The position numbers and the translations under genes are program-made. This document shows positions 42,828 through 51,654 of a DNA stretch of 64,000 nucleotides, in pieces. Origin of the DNA: Mycolicibacterium agri. GTDB lineage: Bacteria; Actinomycetota; Actinomycetes; Mycobacteriales; Mycobacteriaceae. Below the pieces are notes generated by a model. It was not told where the DNA came from, did not search any database, and worked only from the letters and a program-made list of their open reading frames with translations. Every line of letters starts with the position of its first letter. The first letter of the stretch is position 1. The DNA is taken from NCBI RefSeq assembly GCF_002553505.1, contig NZ_PDCP01000006.1, positions 1 through 64,000 on the forward strand. Direction: 5' to 3'.

Positions 42828-43148
42828 ATGAGCAACGCCAGAGATGTTGAGAAGCGTTGGCACGATCCGACCGCGTTCCGGCAAGCCGTCAAGTACGGCG
42901 TCACCGTGATCGTGCTGGCCGGCATCGCGTTCGCGGTCTTCGGTCTCGTCGACAGGGGCTCGGTGCTGTTGGCCGCCCTGGTCCCCACGATTCTGTTTCT
43001 CGGCGGCGTCGGCGCCATGTTCAAGGCCTACCGCGTCTGGCGTGCTGGTGGCACGTGGCCGATATGGCAGGGCGCGGGCTGGTTTCTGCTCACCCTGATG
43101 CTGGTGTGCCTGTCGATTCCCTATGCGGCCGCACGGTTCGGCGGCTAA
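42828..43148 (+). CDS. Small integral membrane protein
   Basis: A 106-residue protein with three predicted membrane helices (VKYGVTVIVLAGIAFAVFGL, SVLLAALVPTILFLGGVGAM, GAGWFLLTLMLVCLSIPYAA) and a hydrophilic N-terminus with EKRWHDPTAFRQ. No known domain is seen. It follows the small secreted protein by 35 bases and converges on fadD2, with only 15 bases between the stops. Confidence 0.7.
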   Translation: MSNARDVEKRWHDPTAFRQAVKYGVTVIVLAGIAFAVFGLVDRGSVLLAALVPTILFLGGVGAMFKAYRVWRAGGTWPIWQGAGWFLLTLMLVCLSIPYAAARFGG

Positions 43149-43163
43149 CGGCCGCCAAAACCG

Positions 43164-44960
43164 TTACTGCGTCTTGGCTTTCTCGCCCTCTCCGCCGGCC
43201 GTTGTTTTCTCGTCGGCTCCCTCAACCGTTGTTTTCTCGTCGGCTCCGCCGACGGAAATGTCACGAAGCTCGCGCTTGAGGATCTTGCCCGTCGGGTTGC
43301 GCGGCAGTTCATCGAGGAAGATCACCTCACGCGGCACCTTGTAGCGCGCCAGGTTCTCTTTGACGTAGGTCTTGATTCCCTCCTCGTCGATGCTGGCGCC
43401 TTCGGCCTTCACGACGAACGCGCGCAGCCGATGCCCCCACTCCTTGTCCTCGACGCCGACCGCGGTGGCCTCGACGACCTCGGGGTGGCCGCTGATGAGG
43501 TCTTCGACCTCGGCGGGGAACACGTTCTCACCGCCGGAGACGATCATTTCGTCGTCGCGGCCGCTGACGTATAGCAGGCCGTTCTCGTCGAAGTAGCCGA
43601 CGTCGCCCGACGACATCAGCCCGTCGATGATCTGCTTGTGGCCGCCGCCGGTGTAGCCCTCGAACGGGAAGGTGTTGCCGACGAAGATGCGGCCCACCTC
43701 GCCGCGCGGCACCTCATTGCCGTTCTCGTCGAGGATCTTGACCTTGACACCCTTGACGACGGGTCCGACGGTGGCCGGATTGATGGACAGATCCCTGGGC
43801 CGCGCGATCGTGGCGAACGCGATCTCCGTCGAGCCGTACATGTTGTAGATGACCGGGCCGAGGTCCTTCATCGCGCGTTGTGCAAGTTCGGCGCCCAGCT
43901 GCGAGCCGGACACGAACACGATCCGCAGCGACGACAGATCCGGCTTCTTGTCCATCTTCTCCAGATGGTCGAGTATCCGCGACAGCATGACGGGTACCAC
44001 GACCATCGCGGTGACGCGGTGCTTTTCGATGTCGGCCAGCACGGTGGCCGGCTTGAAGCGGCGCCGCAGCACCAGCGTGGAGCCGAGCATCATCGCGATG
44101 GTGGCGTGCAGGAAGCCGAGCGCGTGGAACATCGGTGCGGGCAGCGACGTCACCTCGTTGGCCTTGAACGGCACGTGCGACAGGATGCCGCCGATCGGCG
44201 CGAGGGTCGGCGGGGTGCTTCGGTTGGCGCCCTTCGGTGTGCCGGTGGTGCCGCTGGTCAGGATGATGATCGACGAGTGCCTGGTCGCCTTCGGCGCCGG
44301 TTTGGTACTGCTGCGCGCGATCAGGTCTTCCAGCGTCTCGTCGGTGCTGCCCGACGGCTCGTCCTTGTCGGGGTTGGTGCCCAATGCGCGCAGCTTGCCC
44401 TGCGGCGGCTCTGCCTTGGCGACCGCTTTGGTGTACTCGTCGTCGTAGATGATCACCTTGGCGCCCTCGCGTTCGGACACCTCTTTGATCTGCGGGCCGG
44501 AGAACTCGCTGTTCAACAGGATGATGCGGGCGCCGACGCGGGCCGCGCCGTAGACGGCGATCAAGAACCAGCGGTGGTTGCGCGCCAGGATCGCCACCCC
44601 GTCCCCGCCGCGGATGCCCATCGCCAGCAGACCGTTGGCGACGGCGTGGGCGGCGTCGTCGAGTTCCTTGAAGGTGATCTCGCCGAAGTCGTCGATGACG
44701 GCCGTGCGGTTGGGGGTGCGGCGGGCGTTGAGCGCTGGGATCATGCCGAACTCTCCCCACCGGCGGATGTCGGCGATGAACGCGACGATGTCCTGCGGCG
44801 GCTCCAGCTTCAGCGCGCCGGCTTCAAACATTTTGCGGGCGTAGTGCAGTTCGGCGGCGCCGCGCTCCACATACTTTCCGATGGACGTCCCAAGGGACTT
44901 CCCGACGGTCTGCTGGACTTTGGCCGCTGCCGCCAGCGGAATATCGGTGAGGTTCGGCAT
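43164..44960 (-). CDS. fadD2: Acyl-CoA synthetase FadD2
   Basis: A 598-residue AMP-forming acyl-CoA synthetase. The P-loop is LTSGTTGTPKGA, followed by PAPMFHALGFLH, NMYGSTEIAFATIARP (A5 motif), YVSGRDDEMIVSGGENVFPA (A7/A8) and the C-terminal catalytic lysine in NPTGKILKREL. It activates a fatty acid to acyl-CoA for degradation or lipid synthesis. The N-terminal extension MPNLTDIPLAAAAKVQQTVG and the place next to polD2 and fadE6 (beyond an insertion) fit FadD2 (Rv0270). ATG 44960 is used. The C-terminus carries an extra repeated tail (see 43201-43247). Confidence 0.88.
   Translation of the reverse strand: MPNLTDIPLAAAAKVQQTVGKSLGTSIGKYVERGAAELHYARKMFEAGALKLEPPQDIVAFIADIRRWGEFGMIPALNARRTPNRTAVIDDFGEITFKELDDAAHAVANGLLAMGIRGGDGVAILARNHRWFLIAVYGAARVGARIILLNSEFSGPQIKEVSEREGAKVIIYDDEYTKAVAKAEPPQGKLRALGTNPDKDEPSGSTDETLEDLIARSSTKPAPKATRHSSIIILTSGTTGTPKGANRSTPPTLAPIGGILSHVPFKANEVTSLPAPMFHALGFLHATIAMMLGSTLVLRRRFKPATVLADIEKHRVTAMVVVPVMLSRILDHLEKMDKKPDLSSLRIVFVSGSQLGAELAQRAMKDLGPVIYNMYGSTEIAFATIARPRDLSINPATVGPVVKGVKVKILDENGNEVPRGEVGRIFVGNTFPFEGYTGGGHKQIIDGLMSSGDVGYFDENGLLYVSGRDDEMIVSGGENVFPAEVEDLISGHPEVVEATAVGVEDKEWGHRLRAFVVKAEGASIDEEGIKTYVKENLARYKVPREVIFLDELPRNPTGKILKRELRDISVGGADEKTTVEGADEKTTAGGEGEKAKTQ
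43201..43247 (-). repeat. 27-bp direct repeat in the fadD2 3' end
   Basis: The 20-base core GTTGTTTTCTCGTCGGCTCC occurs at 43201-43220 and again at 43228-43247, a 27-bp period. On the coding strand the two copies give GADEKTTVE and GADEKTTAG, so the repeat is in frame and extends the acidic/Lys tail of FadD2. A degenerate third unit (GEGEKAKTQ) follows to the stop. Confidence 0.85.
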
Positions 44961-45025
44961 GTGAACACCATATGTGACGCCCGTCGCACCGCGGCGCGAA
45001 AGCGCTGCGTAACTACCATGACGGT

Positions 45026-46279
45026 ATGGCCGCATCCTCCTCCAAGGTCAAGCACCTTGAGGTGGATGGGCAGCAGGTGCCGATCACCCATCCGGACAAG
45101 GTCGTGTTTCCCGATCTGGGGGTCACCAAGCGTGAGCTGATGGACTACTACCTGGCCGTCGCGCCGGGGGCGCTGCGCGGGGTGGCCGAACGGCCGATGA
45201 TCCTCAAGCGGTTCGTCAAGGGCATCACCGAGGAGGCCGTGTTCCAGAAGCGGGCGCCGGAGAAGCGGCCCGACTTCGTCGACGTCGCCGAGCTGCGCTA
45301 CGCGTCGGGCACGTCGGCCAAGGAGGCGGTGCTGCACGACGCCGCGGGGCTGGTGTGGGCGGTCAACATGGGCTGCGTCGACCTCAACCCGCATCCCGTC
45401 CGCGCCGACGACCTGGCACATCCCGACGAGCTGCGGGTCGACCTCGACCCGATGCCGGGTGTCGGCTGGCGCCAGATCATCGACGTTGCATTGATCGCCC
45501 GCGAGGTGCTCGAGGACCACGGCCTGACCGCGTGGCCGAAGACGTCAGGATCACGCGGCTTCCACATCTATGCGCGCATCCAGCGGCGCTGGCCCTTCAA
45601 GCATGTCCGGCTGGCGGCCCAGGCGGTGGCCCGCGAAGTGGAGCGGCGCGCACCTGATCTGGCCACCGCGCGGTGGTGGAAGGAAGAACGCGAGGGCGTG
45701 TTCGTCGACTTCAACCAGAACGCCTTCGACCGGACGGTGGCCTCGGCGTACTCGGTGCGGGCCACTCCCGACGCTCGGGTATCGACGCCGCTGCGCTGGG
45801 ATGAGCTCGCCGACTGCAGGCCGGAGGCCTTCACCATCGCGACGGTGCCGCAGCGCTTCGCCGAACTCGGGGACCCGTGGGAGGGCATGGACGACGCGCC
45901 CGGCAGCCTGGAGCCGCTGCTCGAGCTCGCCGAGCGGCTCGGGCCTGCGGAGAGGGCGCCGAAGGGCGCCAAGAAGGCAACGGGCCGCGGCGCGGGCCGG
46001 GTGTCGTCGAAGCCGCTGATAGAGATCGCCCGCACCAAGACCAAGGACGAGGCGATGGCCGCGCTGGAGGTCTGGCGCAAGAAATATGAAGAGGCCGCTA
46101 AGAAACTGAAGCCCGCCGACATCCTCGTCGACGGGATGCGGGGCCCGAGCTCGATCTGGTACCGGATCCGGATCAACCTGCAGCATGTGCCCGAGGACCA
46201 GCGACCACCGCAGGAAGAGTTGATCGCCGACTACAGCCCGTGGGAGAACTACTCGGGCGCGCAGTTCCGCAGGCCCTGA
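45026..46279 (+). CDS. polD2: LigD-type primase-polymerase PolD2 (Rv0269c-like)
   Basis: A 417-residue stand-alone polymerase of the LigD/AEP type. Visible catalytic elements are the metal DxD in RVDLDPMPG, the SGSRGFHIY motif (sGxxGxH), and a third acidic residue in GVFVDFNQNA, with SAYSVRATPDARVSTPL following. Such mycobacterial Prim-Pol proteins add nucleotides, preferring ribonucleotides, in repair or gap filling without a linked ligase. The N-terminus KHLEVDGQQVPITHPDKVVF is typical of the LigD polymerase domain. A C-terminal extension with AEPKGAKKATGRG-like basic linker is present. It is divergent from fadD2, as Rv0269c is from Rv0270. Confidence 0.88.
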   Translation: MAASSSKVKHLEVDGQQVPITHPDKVVFPDLGVTKRELMDYYLAVAPGALRGVAERPMILKRFVKGITEEAVFQKRAPEKRPDFVDVAELRYASGTSAKEAVLHDAAGLVWAVNMGCVDLNPHPVRADDLAHPDELRVDLDPMPGVGWRQIIDVALIAREVLEDHGLTAWPKTSGSRGFHIYARIQRRWPFKHVRLAAQAVAREVERRAPDLATARWWKEEREGVFVDFNQNAFDRTVASAYSVRATPDARVSTPLRWDELADCRPEAFTIATVPQRFAELGDPWEGMDDAPGSLEPLLELAERLGPAERAPKGAKKATGRGAGRVSSKPLIEIARTKTKDEAMAALEVWRKKYEEAAKKLKPADILVDGMRGPSSIWYRIRINLQHVPEDQRPPQEELIADYSPWENYSGAQFRRP

Positions 46280-46361
46280 GCCGACGACGCCGATGTCGGT
46301 TCTTAGCAAAGTATTACTGGCAACTCCCCAATGCCTTAAGTGGGCGGCATAGCTTGAGGTC

Positions 46362-46775
46362 ATGTACGGAAACCAGGCAATCGACTGCGACGGCGCGCAG
46401 ATGCGTGCGGTGTGTCGTCAGCTGGCAACCGTGGTCACGGTCACCGGCGACGTCAACGACACTAACCTCGATTGCATCCGCGCCTACGCGAGACGCTTCA
46501 TCATCAACGAGAAGCCCTTTGTGTTGGATCTGAGCGGCGTGACTTCCTTTACGCAGCAAGGCATTTCGTGGTTCTACGACATAGACGAGGATTGCCATCA
46601 CGTCGATGTCGAGTGGGCCGTCATCGCCAGTGCACCGGTGCAGCGCACGCTGCGGTTGTCCGGTGAGCGCGAGACCTTCCCCACCGCCGAGTCCGTCCCC
46701 GAGGCGCTGGCTCACTTCGCCGAACGCATCGGCGAACGGCGCCGCCTTCTTCCCCTTCTCACCAAGACCGCCTAA
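46362..46775 (+). CDS. STAS-domain protein with altered phospho-acceptor site
   Basis: A 137-residue protein with a STAS-like fold: VVTVTGDVNDTNLDCIRAYA, then FVLDLSGVTSFTQQGISWFY, then VEWAVIASAPVQRTLRLSG. In anti-anti-sigma factors the loop is usually DxSG with a phosphorylated Ser. Here the loop reads FTQQG, so Gln replaces the Ser. It may act in a partner-switching system for a sigma factor without control by phosphorylation, or be a structural STAS protein. No anti-sigma kinase is nearby. ATG 46362 lies 82 bases after polD2. Confidence 0.7.
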   Translation: MYGNQAIDCDGAQMRAVCRQLATVVTVTGDVNDTNLDCIRAYARRFIINEKPFVLDLSGVTSFTQQGISWFYDIDEDCHHVDVEWAVIASAPVQRTLRLSGERETFPTAESVPEALAHFAERIGERRRLLPLLTKTA

Positions 46776-46794
46776 AAACAGAAAGGGCGATCAC

Positions 46795-46875
46795 GTGCTA
46801 ATCGATCTTCGCTGGCTGAGCTACCTGCTGCACGGCAGGCACACCCCCGCGACCGCGCATCCTTCCCGACGCTGA
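46795..46875 (+). CDS. Possible 26-residue small protein
   Basis: A GTG at 46795, preceded by GAAAGGG at good spacing, opens a 26-codon frame (LIDLRWLSYLLHGRH then TPATAHPSRR). It follows the STAS gene by 19 bases and ends 17 bases before the converging MTHFR gene. The peptide is amphipathic and basic. It may be a real small protein of the STAS operon; coding evidence is limited to the start context and hydrophobic pattern. Confidence 0.35.
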   Translation: MLIDLRWLSYLLHGRHTPATAHPSRR

Positions 46876-46891
46876 GGGGCGCCCGGCCGAT

Positions 46892-47782
46892 TCAGCGGTC
46901 GGGTGACCAGTAGTCGAGCATCTCGGCGAAGGTCTCGAACGCCGCGCCGGAGACACCGTAGGTGGCCTCGAAGTGGATGCTCAGCGGGAAGCCGAGATCG
47001 GCGACCCCGTCGATGACCCGCTTGTACAGATCGACCATCATCTGACGCTTGTCGGCGGGGTCTCGGCTCGCCAGCGTCCGGACGAACTTCTGCTCCTCGG
47101 CGACCGCGGGGTTGCCGGGATCCTGGATCAGCCATTCGATCAGCCCGACGCGGCTCTCGACCTTCGGGACGAAGCCGAACGACAGCAGAATCTCGGGCCG
47201 GTGGTCGGTAGTCGCAGCGAAGTCCTTGAGGAAGCCGACGATCGCGTCGGAGTACAGCAGCTGGGTCATCGCGAAGTTGGCGCCCTGCTTGCACTTGAAG
47301 TCGAAGCGGTCGCGTTCGCCTTCGCGCGTCGGAATCAGGATGACGCCGCGGTTGGCGACGACGTCCTCATAGATCGACAGGGCGTCGGTGGGCGCGACGC
47401 CGGACCCCTCGCCGTCGTTCATCGTGCGCGGCACACCGACGAACACGATGCCTTCGAACCCCGCGTCGCCCAATGTCGTCAGCCGCTGGCCCAGCGAGGC
47501 CTCATCCATGAAGGCGGTGACCTGGGTGCACAGCCCGCGCAGCCCCGGCAGCTCCGGCTTGATGATCGACCAGTAGTCGAGCACGTCGAGCTTGGGCTTC
47601 ATCGGAACCGGACGGTCGTCGTCCTCGGCGATCATCCCGGGGATCATCACGTGTTTGATCCGGCCGTCGAGACCCGATTCCGCCGAGATGCGGGCCACCT
47701 TGCGCGCCTCTTCCGCGGCATACTCGCGCCCGCGCTCCACGTTGGGAGGCACCAGCTCGAGCGCAATTGTATTGAGGGTCAC
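46892..47782 (-). CDS. Methylenetetrahydrofolate reductase (mycobacterial flavin-independent type)
   Basis: A 296-residue TIM-barrel protein of the MetF-like mycobacterial group. It starts VTLNTIALELVPPNVERG and contains GRIKHVMIPGMIAEDDDRPV, then FVGVPRTMNDGEGSGVAPTD, NFAMTQLLYSDAIVGFL and LSFGFVPKVESRVGLIEWL. Similar M. smegmatis enzymes are known to reduce 5,10-methylene-THF with NADH without bound flavin, feeding methionine synthesis. GTG 47782 is chosen because the conserved sequence starts there. The longer frame to 47899 overlaps the next gene and is not conserved-looking. Confidence 0.82.
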   Translation of the reverse strand: MTLNTIALELVPPNVERGREYAAEEARKVARISAESGLDGRIKHVMIPGMIAEDDDRPVPMKPKLDVLDYWSIIKPELPGLRGLCTQVTAFMDEASLGQRLTTLGDAGFEGIVFVGVPRTMNDGEGSGVAPTDALSIYEDVVANRGVILIPTREGERDRFDFKCKQGANFAMTQLLYSDAIVGFLKDFAATTDHRPEILLSFGFVPKVESRVGLIEWLIQDPGNPAVAEEQKFVRTLASRDPADKRQMMVDLYKRVIDGVADLGFPLSIHFEATYGVSGAAFETFAEMLDYWSPDR

Positions 47783-47858
47783 AGCGTTGCTCCTGATCCA
47801 GACGACCGAACCACGATACAGAGCGCAGCTGTGTGGATCGAAATCGCCGAGCGTCGGC

Positions 47859-48482
47859 TCAGAGTTGCCGACGCGCCCGCTTGACCTGTTCGACGACATC
47901 GTCGTCGCCGGCGAAATCGAGGCGGGCGGCGTCGCGGCCCGAGAGGAAAAGCAGCATCTCGGCCGGTGACCCGGTGATCACGCAGCGCGGCCCCTTGCCC
48001 ACCGACGCCAACGTCGCGCCCGCGGTGTCCTGCAGGATCACCGACACCGGGGCGCGCCCGAGCGACACCATGGCGGCGAACCGGACCTGACGGCGCAGCG
48101 CGGACATCAGGTCGTCGTCGAGCTCGCGCGGCTCCCACTCGGGCGCTGCCCGGCGGACATCCTCGTGGTGGATGAACATCTCCATGGTGTTGACCAACGG
48201 GTCGAGCAGCTTTAAGGGCGAATACAGCGGCGGGCCCGAGGCGACCATCTGCAGCAGATCCGGCCACTCGGTGGAGTCGGCGAGTTGCTTCTGCTTGCGC
48301 GCCGTGTAGTCGGCGAGCGCGGGAATCAGAATGCCCGCGCCGGCGTCCGGTCGGCGTTCCCGGATCACCAGGTGCGCGGCCAGGTCGCGGGTGGTCCAGT
48401 CGCCGCACAGCGTCGGCGCGTCGGGTCCGGCGGCGCGCATGGTCTCGACCAACGCGGCGCGTTCACGGGAGGCTGCTGTCAT
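47859..48482 (-). CDS. DinB/MDMPI-fold metal-binding protein (TIGR03085 type)
   Basis: A 207-residue protein of the mycothiol-dependent maleylpyruvate isomerase N-terminal/DinB fold. It has the family start RAALVETMRAAGPDAPTLCGDWTTRDLAAHLVIRERRPDAG, with one ligand His, and FIHHEDVRRA with the other two. Such proteins are thought to use mycothiol or a metal in thiol-dependent reactions; most are untested. ATG 48482 begins the conserved sequence. It lies upstream of the MTHFR gene on the same strand with a 76-base gap. Confidence 0.8.
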   Translation of the reverse strand: MTAASRERAALVETMRAAGPDAPTLCGDWTTRDLAAHLVIRERRPDAGAGILIPALADYTARKQKQLADSTEWPDLLQMVASGPPLYSPLKLLDPLVNTMEMFIHHEDVRRAAPEWEPRELDDDLMSALRRQVRFAAMVSLGRAPVSVILQDTAGATLASVGKGPRCVITGSPAEMLLFLSGRDAARLDFAGDDDVVEQVKRARRQL

Positions 48483-48501
48483 ACCCCGAACATGCCAGAT
48501 C

Positions 48502-49063
48502 TCAGCGGGCCGCCCCGCGAGTTGAGCGTTTCGCCTCCGCGGCTCGGTAGAGAGCGCGCAGAACATACGGCATGACGCCGCCGTGCCGGATGTAGTCAGC
48601 CTCGCGTGGGGTGTCCAGCCGCAGGCGTGCGTCGAAGGCCCGCCCGTTGCTCTCGACGGTCACGCGGTCCCGTGTGTCGCCGGTGTTCAGCGCGGCCAGA
48701 CCGGTGATGCTGACCTGCTCGGCGCCGGTCGGCGCGACGTCGTCGGGGCCTGCATCGATCAGCTCGACCGGGATCACGCCCATCGCCACCAGGTTGGAGC
48801 GGTGGATGCGCTCGAAAGACTGGGCGATGACGGCCCGCACGCCGAGCAGCGCAGGCCCCTTGGCGGCCCAGTCCCGCGACGACCCGCCGCCGTAGTCGCG
48901 TCCCGCGACGACAACGATCGGCACCTTCGCCTCCCGGTATGCGGTCGCTGCATCGAAAACCGTTGTCTCACGACCACTATCGACGAAGTTGCGGGTCCGC
49001 CCACCGCGCGTGCCCGGCGCCACCCGGTTCTGCAGCCGCACATTGGCGAACGTGCCGCGCGCC
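48502..49063 (-). pseudogene. Aconitate hydratase C-terminal fragment
   Basis: The frame reads ARGTFANVRLQNRVAPGTRG from 49063, then PIVVVAGRDYGGGSSRDWAA, KGPALLGVRAVIAQSFERIH and RSNLVAMGVIPVELI. This is the swivelling domain 4 of AcnA-type aconitase. The first 700 or so residues, with the iron-sulfur ligands, are missing. A short protein could start at GTG 49041, but it would be inactive. The fragment begins exactly where the ABC permease on the same strand loses its homology, so the two were joined by a deletion or rearrangement near 49060-49070. Confidence 0.85.
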
Positions 49064-50242
49064 TAGGGCGGCGACGATCAGACTGTTCTTGATCGACTGC
49101 ACGTAGGCCGCATAGGTGAAGACCCTGTCGTAGTTGTTCATCGACAGGCTCTTAAGCGGTGACTGCAGCGGGGTGAACACGAGCGTGAACGAGCGCATGA
49201 TCAACCCTACGATCGGCACCAGGGCGCCCATCACCACGTAGAAGACGATGGCGCACAGGCTGATCCACTTCAGCCAGCCCAGGTCCAGCGGACGCGGGCG
49301 GGTGGCCTTGCCGCGCACCGAGACGAATCGCTGGGCATCCTTGAGCATCTTGGCCTGCAACGCGACAAGGCCGATCGTGACAAACAGGATGATCGCCGAG
49401 GCCGCGCCGAGAACGCCGTAATCCGGGTTGATCGACTGCAGGCCGTTCTTAAACAGGAATGTCGAGAAGACCTGGATGTTCACCGGCTGTCCGTACAGCA
49501 GCGGCACGCTCAGCGTTTCCACTGACATCGAGATCACCAGGATCGAGCTGTAGACGATCGGCGGTCGCAGCATCGGCACGATGACCGCGAAGATGACCCG
49601 CAGCGGACCCGCGCCGCAGACCTGCGCGGCGGCCTCCAGCGACGCGTCGCTCTGCCGTAATGCATTGGCGCAGAAGGTGTACGCGATGGGGGCGAGCGCC
49701 ACCGCTTCTGTCAGGGCCATGCCGGGGATCGAGTACAGGTTCCACGGCAGGTGGCCGAGGACCTGCTGGACTTTGATACTGACGAAGCCGGACGGCCCGT
49801 ACATCATGATCCAGCCGAACCCGAGGATCAGCGAGGAGATGAAGAACGGCCACTGCATGGCTGCCGAGAGGATTCGCCCGCCCGGCACCGTCGTTCGCAC
49901 GACCACGATCGCCATCGGCACCGCGAGCACCAACGTCAGAATCGTTGTCAATCCCGCGAACAGCACCGTGTTGAGCGCTACTTCACCGAACCCGGCTTCG
50001 GTGAACAGCCGCACATAGTTGTCCAGGCTGAGCACGCCGCCGGCCTCGTACAGCGGCCGGTCGAGCAGGGACTGATACAGCGTCGGCACCACCGGCGCCA
50101 GCACCAACACGGCGAGAAAGACGACGACCGCGTACTGCAGCCACAGGTCCCGTCCCAGGCCGAGGAATTTGCGGTATCGGGGAGCCGGATAGCCCCCCGA
50201 CACCGGGCCGGAAACGGTTGGCGTCTGCACCGTCGTCGTCAT
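48977..50242 (-). pseudogene. ABC transporter permease (Fe3+/AEP/spermidine type), 3'-truncated
   Basis: A two-domain permease of the FbpB type. Domain 1 is complete: LWLQYAVVVFLAVLVLAPVV, MQWPFFISSLILGFGWIMMY, and the EAA-like loop ASLEAAAQVCGAGPLRVIFA. Domain 2 begins at KWISLCAIVFYVVMGALVPI but stops after QSIKNSLIVAA (about 49068). The frame then runs through 30 unrelated codons of aconitase DNA read out of frame, to 48977. About 170 residues of domain 2 are lost, and no ATPase gene follows. The substrate-binding protein upstream is intact. The start is ATG 50242. Confidence 0.82.
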
Positions 50243-50285
50243 GGCAGAGACAGTCCTTCGTATCTTTTTCGAGATCAGCGATGGA

Positions 50286-51455
50286 TCACCGACCGAGCAG
50301 GCCGTCCCAGCGGTCGGTGAATTCCTTCACCTTGTCCTCGGGCACCTTGACGTACTGCACGTCGATGACGTTGTCCTCGCCCACGGACTCGACCAATTCC
50401 TGGTACGTGTGCCTGCCGTCGGTCGCCTCGATGCCGTCGCGGTAGGACGTCAGGCCGCCCTCGGCGACCGCCCGCTGCCCTTCATCGGAGAGCACGAAGT
50501 CGGTGAACAGCTTCGCGGTTGCGGGATGCGGTGCCCCGGAAGCGATTCCGACACCGCGCGGCAGCACCACGGTGCCGTCGTCGTAGAAGGAGATGCCGAG
50601 CAGCCCGCCGCTGTCGTCGACCTTCGGATAGGTGGGAGCGGCACTGATGAACATGCCGGCGAGGTATTCACCGGAGGTGATCTTCTCCAGTTGCGTGCCC
50701 GAGGAGGTCTCGGCTTTGGCCATCGGCAGAACCTTGTCCAGCGCCGACCAGGAGTCCGGGCGCGCGCTGACGAAGCCGTTTGACACCGTGAAACCGAACG
50801 CGCCGTTCACATCTCGCGTCGTGATCTTGCCCCGATACTTGTCCGGGTCCTTGCTGACGATGTCGGCCAGGCTCTTCACCCCGGTTGGTTGCTCCGTCAT
50901 CAGTGAGGTGTTGTAGACGATCGCGATCGGGTCGAGCGACATCGCGTAGACGTTCGGCATCAGCGTCGCCTGCTCCGGGAGCTTGGCCACCTCGGGTGAC
51001 TTGTACTCCATCAGCGTTCCCGGGCGCGCCCCGAAATCCGCCCACGCCTGCGCGGCGTTGGACACCACGATGTCGGCCGGCGAGCCAGCGGTGGCCTGTT
51101 CGCTGAGCACACGCTGGAACACCTCGTCGCTGTCGAGGTTGTTGGCCGAAATCTCGCCGACCCAGGGGTACTTCTTCTTGAAATCCCGGAAGATCGGGGC
51201 CCAGTTTTCCTGGTCGGTGTTGGAGTAGATGGTCAGCGTGCCGCCCTCGTTCTGCGATGCGGCGATGAGGTCCTGGTAGTCGGCTGGGTAGTAGTCAGGT
51301 GCCTCGCCCGTCTTGACGACGTTGTCGGCTCCCGGTTCGGTGGATTCGCCGGATCCGCATGCCGTGAGCGCCATGATCACGGCGCCGAACACCGCGGCAA
51401 TGCGAACCAAGCGACGCGTGCCGCCTGCCCGGGCGCTCGGGGGGACTGACTTCAT
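50286..51455 (-). CDS. ABC transporter substrate-binding lipoprotein (family 1, FbpA/AEP type)
   Basis: A 389-residue lipoprotein. The N-terminal signal ends in LTACGSG (lipobox). The mature protein has GGTLTIYSNTDQENWAPIFRD, then PADIVVSNAAQAWADFGARP and MSLDPIAIVYNTSLMTEQP, as in solute-binding proteins for iron, 2-aminoethylphosphonate or polyamine. Because it faces a tetronate-catabolism operon across a shared GntR-operator region, an acid-sugar ligand is a plausible alternative (inference). Its cognate permease is truncated, so uptake through this system is probably lost. The ATG at 51455 is preceded by GGAGGAAG. Confidence 0.85.
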   Translation of the reverse strand: MKSVPPSARAGGTRRLVRIAAVFGAVIMALTACGSGESTEPGADNVVKTGEAPDYYPADYQDLIAASQNEGGTLTIYSNTDQENWAPIFRDFKKKYPWVGEISANNLDSDEVFQRVLSEQATAGSPADIVVSNAAQAWADFGARPGTLMEYKSPEVAKLPEQATLMPNVYAMSLDPIAIVYNTSLMTEQPTGVKSLADIVSKDPDKYRGKITTRDVNGAFGFTVSNGFVSARPDSWSALDKVLPMAKAETSSGTQLEKITSGEYLAGMFISAAPTYPKVDDSGGLLGISFYDDGTVVLPRGVGIASGAPHPATAKLFTDFVLSDEGQRAVAEGGLTSYRDGIEATDGRHTYQELVESVGEDNVIDVQYVKVPEDKVKEFTDRWDGLLGR

Positions 51456-51510
51456 GCTCTTCCTCCTTGAAGCAGAGACCTCAGCCTCGTGTGTGCCCGC
51501 TCACAGTAGG

Positions 51511-51522
51511 AGGTTATAACCT
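51511..51522. promoter_or_regulatory. GntR operator candidate AGGTTATAACCT
   Basis: A perfect 12-bp palindrome AGGTTATAACCT lies 56 bases upstream of the substrate-binding protein start, in the 225-base gap between divergent genes. Its core GTTATAAC is repeated at 51655-51662 before the GntR gene. The half-site spacing is right for GntR/FCD regulators. Confidence 0.7.
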
Positions 51523-51654
51523 ATGACGTCAAGGTTGAGTTTTGCCGCGAGGCGACAGGCAAACGACTACGTCCACGTCATGCAGGTAGAGCTTCTCAGC
51601 TGGGCAAACGAGCCCGCGACCGAACGCTAGCGGAGAGGGAGCTGGGTACTGTAA

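Noticed and set aside
43638-45140. A 500-codon plus-strand open frame opposite fadD2
   Set aside because: Asp/Arg/Val-rich antisense reading with no motif; fadD2 on the other strand has all its conserved motifs.
48977-49067. Natural C-terminus for the ABC permease
   Set aside because: These 30 codons are aconitase DNA read in the wrong frame and have no membrane character.
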